The notes beneath the pieces are model-generated. The model was not told the DNA's origin, made no database searches, and saw only the letters and a program-made list of their open reading frames with translations. A stretch of DNA of 64,000 nt, from assembly GCF_947623445.1 (NCBI RefSeq), contig NC_135242.1:22630001-22694000 (forward strand), in the 5' to 3' direction. A program made the translations under genes and the position numbers. The DNA is from Clavelina lepadiformis (lineage: Eukaryota; Chordata; Ascidiacea; Aplousobranchia; Clavelinidae). How positions within the stretch are numbered: position 1 is the stretch's first letter; each line of letters opens with the position of its first letter. Below are positions 58,645-64,000 of the stretch, piece by piece.

Positions 58645-60735
58645 TCGTTGTGATTCGCACATTTGTTATTTCTTACTCAAACACACACACGGTCGTTAGC
58701 TGTTCTCTTGTGCTATACTTTTCACATAACTAACGCAACTAATGCTTATGTATTTGTTGGCGATGAGTTACTTCTATGACAGGCGATTATAAAAATCAAC
58801 CTTTACCAAAATTCTGGCACCGCATCGTAAGCTTATACTTGTATGGAGTTCTTAGCTGAACATTGGCGGAAATGCAGTTTTTATCGTAAACAAAACACCG
58901 AATGTTGTCGCCAAAGAATAGTTCCGGAAAGCACTATTTTGTAAAAGAAAAAATAAGTTTTGAAAATTGAAGAAACGGCAACGGTCTCAAATTGACTTAA
59001 TGATTGCATTTAATGTAGCATTTTCTCAGCTCGTTCACTTAAAAAACTTTTTGCCTGTTACACTTCGTTGTGGCTGGCATCCTTTTCCCGTTGAAACAGA
59101 CTCAAATCGCACTCAAATCTGATCATAAGAAAAGATTTAATTACAGTCATCTTTCACAAATGTAAAAGTATTTATAGGCATTGGCCACAGGTAAGCAAAT
59201 GGAATGGAAACTTAAGTCTTTTATTTGTTGTTTGACCCTCAAAGTTTCCGTAAAGATGAAATCATTTCAGCCTAAAATTTGAGTAGATTTTTATTTTTAT
59301 CGAAAGTAATCCAAATGATTACGAATGTCGAAACGCCTTGACGCGCGAGCATAAATAGCATAAAGCAGACAAGCAGTCAATGAAGGAATGCGGCAAGTAC
59401 GTATTTATTAATGAAAACACAGTGCAATAGTCTCAGCAAATATAGAAACTTAAACTTACAGTAAACGAACATGACGAAGTGGTACTAAAATACAAGGAAA
59501 CGTGGTGATGCCGGCACAATCTTAACAAGAAGTTGTTATCACATTGTCCGTGTATACAGTATATATCACAATGGCGGGCGTGTTTCCAAAACGTGCTGTG
59601 TACAACAACGTGTTGTGTGTCTCATACACTGGCCAACATCCGTGTAGTTGTGATAAATTTCATTTTTCTAGGATACGGAAACCTGCTGAGGATAGCGGTC
59701 GGTTTGATTTTTTCATTGTTTTATTTAATGGGGATGGTTTGTGACGTTCTTCTTTACAGCTAGTTTGTAATTTACACGCCAGACCGTTAATGTAAGGCAG
59801 TATGGTCTCCACAAACGAGTTTTTCAGATCTGTTACGTTGCAATGTTGATTTAATTCTTAGGTTTCCTTAAAACTTGACACTTGATTTTCTTCAGGACAG
59901 CTGGCTAGTTAACATTTAAGTAGTTCTAAGCCTTTTAGCCTGATGAGGTAACTTTTATTTTTTTATATCATTTATTGTTTAAATTTTTTGTAAACAGAAA
60001 AAGTTACAAGTCGTTTTAAATGAAGCATTACTAATAAGACACAGTCTATATGTACAGGTATGTTGATGTGTAGCCTACAAATCACACTTTTTATAGATAG
60101 CACTAAATTAGGCAAAAACCACGTAGGAAGTACGAAGCAAAAACATCGGCTAAATCCAAACGGCAAGAATGCGTTGTCTATATTGCCTTACGTCATTCAT
60201 GCTTGCATTGCTTCCTCGTCACGTATTTCATATGCTGTTGTGTTTTGTTTTGACGGGGCAATTATACGCAAATTGTGGCCGGTGAATTTAGGTTGTTATT
60301 CCCCAGGTCGCAAACCTGCACGACCGGTCTTGTAAGTTTCCAGTATCGTGAAATGAGATTTCAGTAAACCGATGGAGATTGAATTGAAGGGGTTGAGTTG
60401 ATCGAAGTCTAATTGAACGATATTTGATTGACATGACCGAAATTTGATTGACATGAAACCCTTGCACAGATTAAACCAAATTTGCCATAAAACCTCAACA
60501 CAGGCATTTTTAAAAAGAACGAAAGTTTTTTAAAAAGGACGAAAGAACGAAAGAAAATATTCGTGTTTTGAAAACTTTATTTAGAGAATATCCATTACCC
60601 ATGTTTCAAATTTTTCTAAGAATAAATATGGGGTAGTAAGCAATAAATGCATTGCATTTATTAGTATAGGGCAGGCTATAAACCGTATCATGTAAGCTAC
60701 TATTGTTGATTACAAAACAGGTTTTAAGAAAAGGT
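58645..60735. other. Intergenic between the two TLR genes
   Basis: About 2.1 kb. Near 60505-60560 there is a short tandem repeat of GAACGAAAG and TTTTTAAAAAGGACGAAAG units. Small open frames, such as one at 59533-59763 with a hydrophobic end, lack splice or homology support. Confidence 0.45.
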
Positions 60736-60742
60736 GGAAACA

Positions 60743-63700
60743 ATGTGGTGGCTGACAAAAATTTGCTTGATATCGGTTGTCTCTGCAAAGAATCCACTAA
60801 ATCCTTGCAAATCACCATCGAGTGTGAATGGATTGGATTTTGTTTCGTGGGTCGAGAAGTCGCAGCAAGTTCCGTTGGAGTTAATATTCGAAAATGCCCC
60901 CTGGCTGGATCATAGATATGTATATGTTGATTGCTATAGCAGAGGATTAACGGTCATTCCACAAAACTTAGCAGCCAACGTGGAAGCTTTAGATCTCTCC
61001 TACAATGCGATAAGGCAAATTAAAATGAAGGATTTCCGGCAATATCCCAAACTAAATCTTTTAAATTTACTTGGAACTTGCAACAAAGGACTCTCAAATT
61101 ACCAAGCAGATTTTTACATAGAACCCGGTGCTTTGCAAAATCTCATTCATCTGAAATGGCTGATTTTGTCGTACAACTATCTTCGTGAATTTCCAAAGCA
61201 ACTACCTCCGTCAATAATTGGTCTGGAAATAACTCAAACAGAGTTAGGTGAAATATCTTGCCAGTTCGACCATCTAATCAATTTAACTATACTTTTTAGT
61301 GAAGCAAATTGTATTTCTTTGGCTCCAACCCAAGAATGTCTGAGGAACTTTACCATCACTGGACCTCTTCCTTCAAGCCTTAAACTCGTTGATCTACAAT
61401 ATAACAATTGGAACAAGATTCCTCGAAATATACTTCCCCGTGGACTTGTAGTTTTAACCATGTATGGAAATCCGGTTACTCGTTTGGGAAAAGATGATTT
61501 TGTCAACGCAACTGGCATAAAAATATTGAATTTGGCAGGATTGTCAGGAACAGCATCAAAGATAGTGATGATTGAAGAAGGTGTGTTTGATCCACTGACC
61601 CACCTACAATCTCTTAATCTTTCAGGGAATTTTATATTTTTTTTCCCGAATGGAACGTTTAGAAATAACGGAAAATTGAAAATCCTCGATCTTTCTTTCA
61701 ACTGTTTGAAAAAAACTATTTTTGAACCAACTTATTTGAGCAATTTGGTTAACATCCGCCATCTTGATTTTTCCTTCAACAATAATCCAACTTGTGGAAG
61801 TCCGGAGGCAATAGACGTGCTACAGATGGGCCAAATATTTTCGAAATTTTCTTCGATGGAAACATTAAAACTTGGTTCTGTTGACAAGCCAATGGCTTCC
61901 GGAGATTGGTCAATTCAGTTCAATAGAATCGATAAAACTTCTTTTGCCAGTTTATCAAACTTGACTCATCTATCGACAATCGATTTTTCCTACTGCAATG
62001 TTCGTCACATCTCCTCCGATGCATGGTCTGGATTACGTCATCTTAAATCCGTCCGAGCCGCTCATAACCTCTTGACTCTCGGCAACAACACTTCTTTTGA
62101 AAAACAAGTATTCAGAAAAAAGTTTCTGAATATACCGTCTCAATTTCAATTTAATTTAAAAGGAAACTTGTTCCAGGAACCAATTTTGCCGAAAACTAAC
62201 CCGAAATGTGACAATAGCGGATTGCTCGATTATTCGAACAACCAAATCAACACAATCTCAGACAGGCAATACCTTATGTTATCAACGGCAACCGTCCTCG
62301 ATTTATCTCACAATCAATTGCAAAATTTACAAAAAGATGATCTGAAAAATTTAAAGCATTTATGCAGCATAGACATCTCTCATAACTCCTTTGTTGCTAT
62401 TGATCAGCAAACGTTCAATTCCTTGTCGAACTTGCGTCAAATGCTAATTGTAGGAAACGACATTCATTTGTGGAATTATTCATTTCTATGTGGTTTGAAT
62501 ACCTTAAGCACAGTGCAACTGACATGGCAGCAATCTGGCCAAAATACTGAAGCTGCATTAATACTGTGGCAAAAAAATGAAAACTGTTTCGCTGAATCAG
62601 TTTACGGTCTGACCTTATCTAATAACCTAATGACTTTAGCGATAGTCGCCAGTAAGCCAAAATTTTTAAATTTTTTTCCTGGAATTCGTCAACTCGTTCT
62701 TAACAATTGTGGACTTAGCTTGGACTTACCTCAAAACTGGTTTAACGGTTTAAACCATCTCGAAATTCTGGAACTGAACTCCAACGGCATGCCCAATTTT
62801 CCATCATCAGCTCTACAATTTATCCCAACGTTACGGCTCCTCGAATTAGACCACAATGATATTGTTGAACTGAAAGGAAATATTTCCTTTCTTGTTCGTC
62901 TCACAACATTTTCAATCTCTCACAATAAAATCAAATATATTCGACCCGGTTTCTTTTCTCGTTTACAACTGAAGACACTTGATCTTAGTTATAATTTTAT
63001 TCAACGGCTCGATCCAAGTATTTCCGATGAAAACATGCTGGAATCACTTCAATATTTGGACATAAGATGGAACGAACTCGATTGTTCTTGTGAGGTATGG
63101 GACAGGTTTTATCGTTGGTATATCTCTAATGAGTGCGACAATATCTACTTACCTGGTTTTCTACCAGAATGCACAGTAGAGGTTGATGAGTATTTTGGCG
63201 GCTGCGTTGCGTGCCAATCTCCGCTGAATTTGCGTGGTCGTCCGGTGTCACGGTATGGATTTAATAGGTCGTGCAATTTGGAGAGACATTTGGCCTACAC
63301 GCTTGCATTTACAACATTGTTTATGTTGTTCATTTTATGCGGCGTAGTTGGTTACAGTAAATGGTTCAGGAGATTACTATTTCGAAAAGTCAATGAATAT
63401 TTCAGAGTTCAATCACTGAAACAAGACGATATTTCTTCAACTTACCAGACACGCAAAAACGAAAAAGCTTTTGTGTTCTTTGACCACAACAATGATGAAC
63501 TTGGTGATTGGGTGGATTATAAATTGGTACCTGGGATGATTAACGGGAACCCTTCCATCGAACTTCTCCTGGCTGGTCGTGACATCGACGCTGGTGCGTT
63601 TTCAACTGAAAATCTTCTGAGACTTGTTTCGAAGAGTCGTAAAACTATCGTCTTATTTTCTGGCAACTTTTGTGACACTCTAATTTGCAGGTGGCATGAA

Positions 63701-64000
63701 CTAAAACCTAAATTTACAACATTTTAGCATGCATATAAGTGTACGTCGTTAGAGGTGTAAACTTCCTACTTATCAAATTGTTGAATTAAATATAAGGTTT
63801 ACTGCTTCTAGATTTCTGCTGACGGCGCTTCAGGAACTTCAACATTCTGCTGGAAGAGATCAACTGATATTAGTGGAGTGGCATGGTGAAGTAGCAGCTC
63901 GCGTTCCAGAATTAATCCAACGAACTTTTAACCGAAAAATTTATGATTTCCTGAGATTCGATTCATCAAATGATGACGAAGTGATGTTTTTTGAAACACT
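60743..64000 (+). CDS. Toll-like receptor B, intact as far as visible, cut by window end
   Basis: Exon 1 is 60743-63690; exon 2 starts at 63812 and runs off the window. The ATG at 60743 starts the hydrophobic leader MWWLTKICLISVVSA. Leucine-rich repeats fill most of the next 790 residues, with N-glycosylation sites. Then come the cysteine cap (LDCSCEVWDRF, YFGGCVACQS), a membrane helix (LAFTTLFMLFILCGVVGY) and a TIR domain: FVFFDHNNDELGDWV, LLAGRDIDAGAFS, KSRKTIVLFSGNF, then exon 2 with LVEWHGE and DEVMFFET. It is a pattern-recognition receptor of the surface or endosome signalling through TIR contacts. The box 2 proline (RDxxPG) is Ala here. Tandem with TLR-A and similar along its whole length. 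Confidence 0.92.

Noticed and set aside
59533-59763. Hydrophobic plus-strand frames between the TLR genes
   Set aside because: Short, overlapping in two phases, with no signal peptide or partner exon.

Overview
The window is nuclear DNA from an animal, most likely an invertebrate chordate and probably an ascidian (Ciona- or Phallusia-like). The signs are AT-rich, compact sequence with many small GT-AG introns. There are one-to-one matches to conserved chordate genes (twinfilin, SNRNP35, TMEM126, PRORSD1, SLC49A3). A small expanded family of Sulfotransfer_4-type P-loop proteins resembles those I know from Ciona, and two Toll-like receptor (TLR) genes sit in tandem. Many genes also have splice acceptors directly before the ATG, as in spliced-leader trans-splicing. 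The species call is inference; no RNA genes or CRISPR were seen, and nothing looks bacterial.

Layout. Bases 1-4.7 kb: the 3' end of a plus-strand nuclear protein gene with 14 degenerate basic repeats (possibly ELYS/AHCTF1-like). 5.9-7.8 kb: a hAT-type miniature transposon and a fossil piece of a Ty3/gypsy-like LTR element. 8.7-13.6 kb (minus): a complete ten-exon SLC49A3/MFSD7-like transporter. 13.8-14.2 kb: a second hAT MITE. 16.7-18.7 kb (minus): twinfilin. 21.3-25.3 kb (plus): PRORSD1, SNRNP35 and TMEM126, the last two only 180 bp apart and possibly an operon. 25.7-26.5 kb (minus): an unknown two-exon gene. 30.3-34.2 kb (plus): a complete 12-exon BTB-BACK-Kelch gene. 34.6-35.9 kb: a broken piggyBac transposon. 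36.1-36.9 kb: one hAT MITE inserted in another. 38-49 kb: three copies of a sulfotransferase-like gene (one intact on minus, one 3' relic, one with an altered splice site), with an unrecognised cysteine-rich gene between them. 50.2-53 kb: a complete nine-exon CYP2-like cytochrome P450. 54.6-64 kb: two tandem TLR genes. The first is split by a Tc1/mariner-type MITE in its membrane-spanning exon; the second is cut by the window end.

The genes do not form one pathway. The two TLRs are paralogues acting in innate sensing. SNRNP35 (minor spliceosome) and TMEM126 (mitochondrial) look co-transcribed. Exon models were built by following splice phase by hand, so every internal exon listed keeps the reading frame, except where noted for sulfotransferase copy 3 and the cysteine-rich gene. 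Most of the remaining sequence is AT-rich intergenic or intronic DNA in which I see no further genes.
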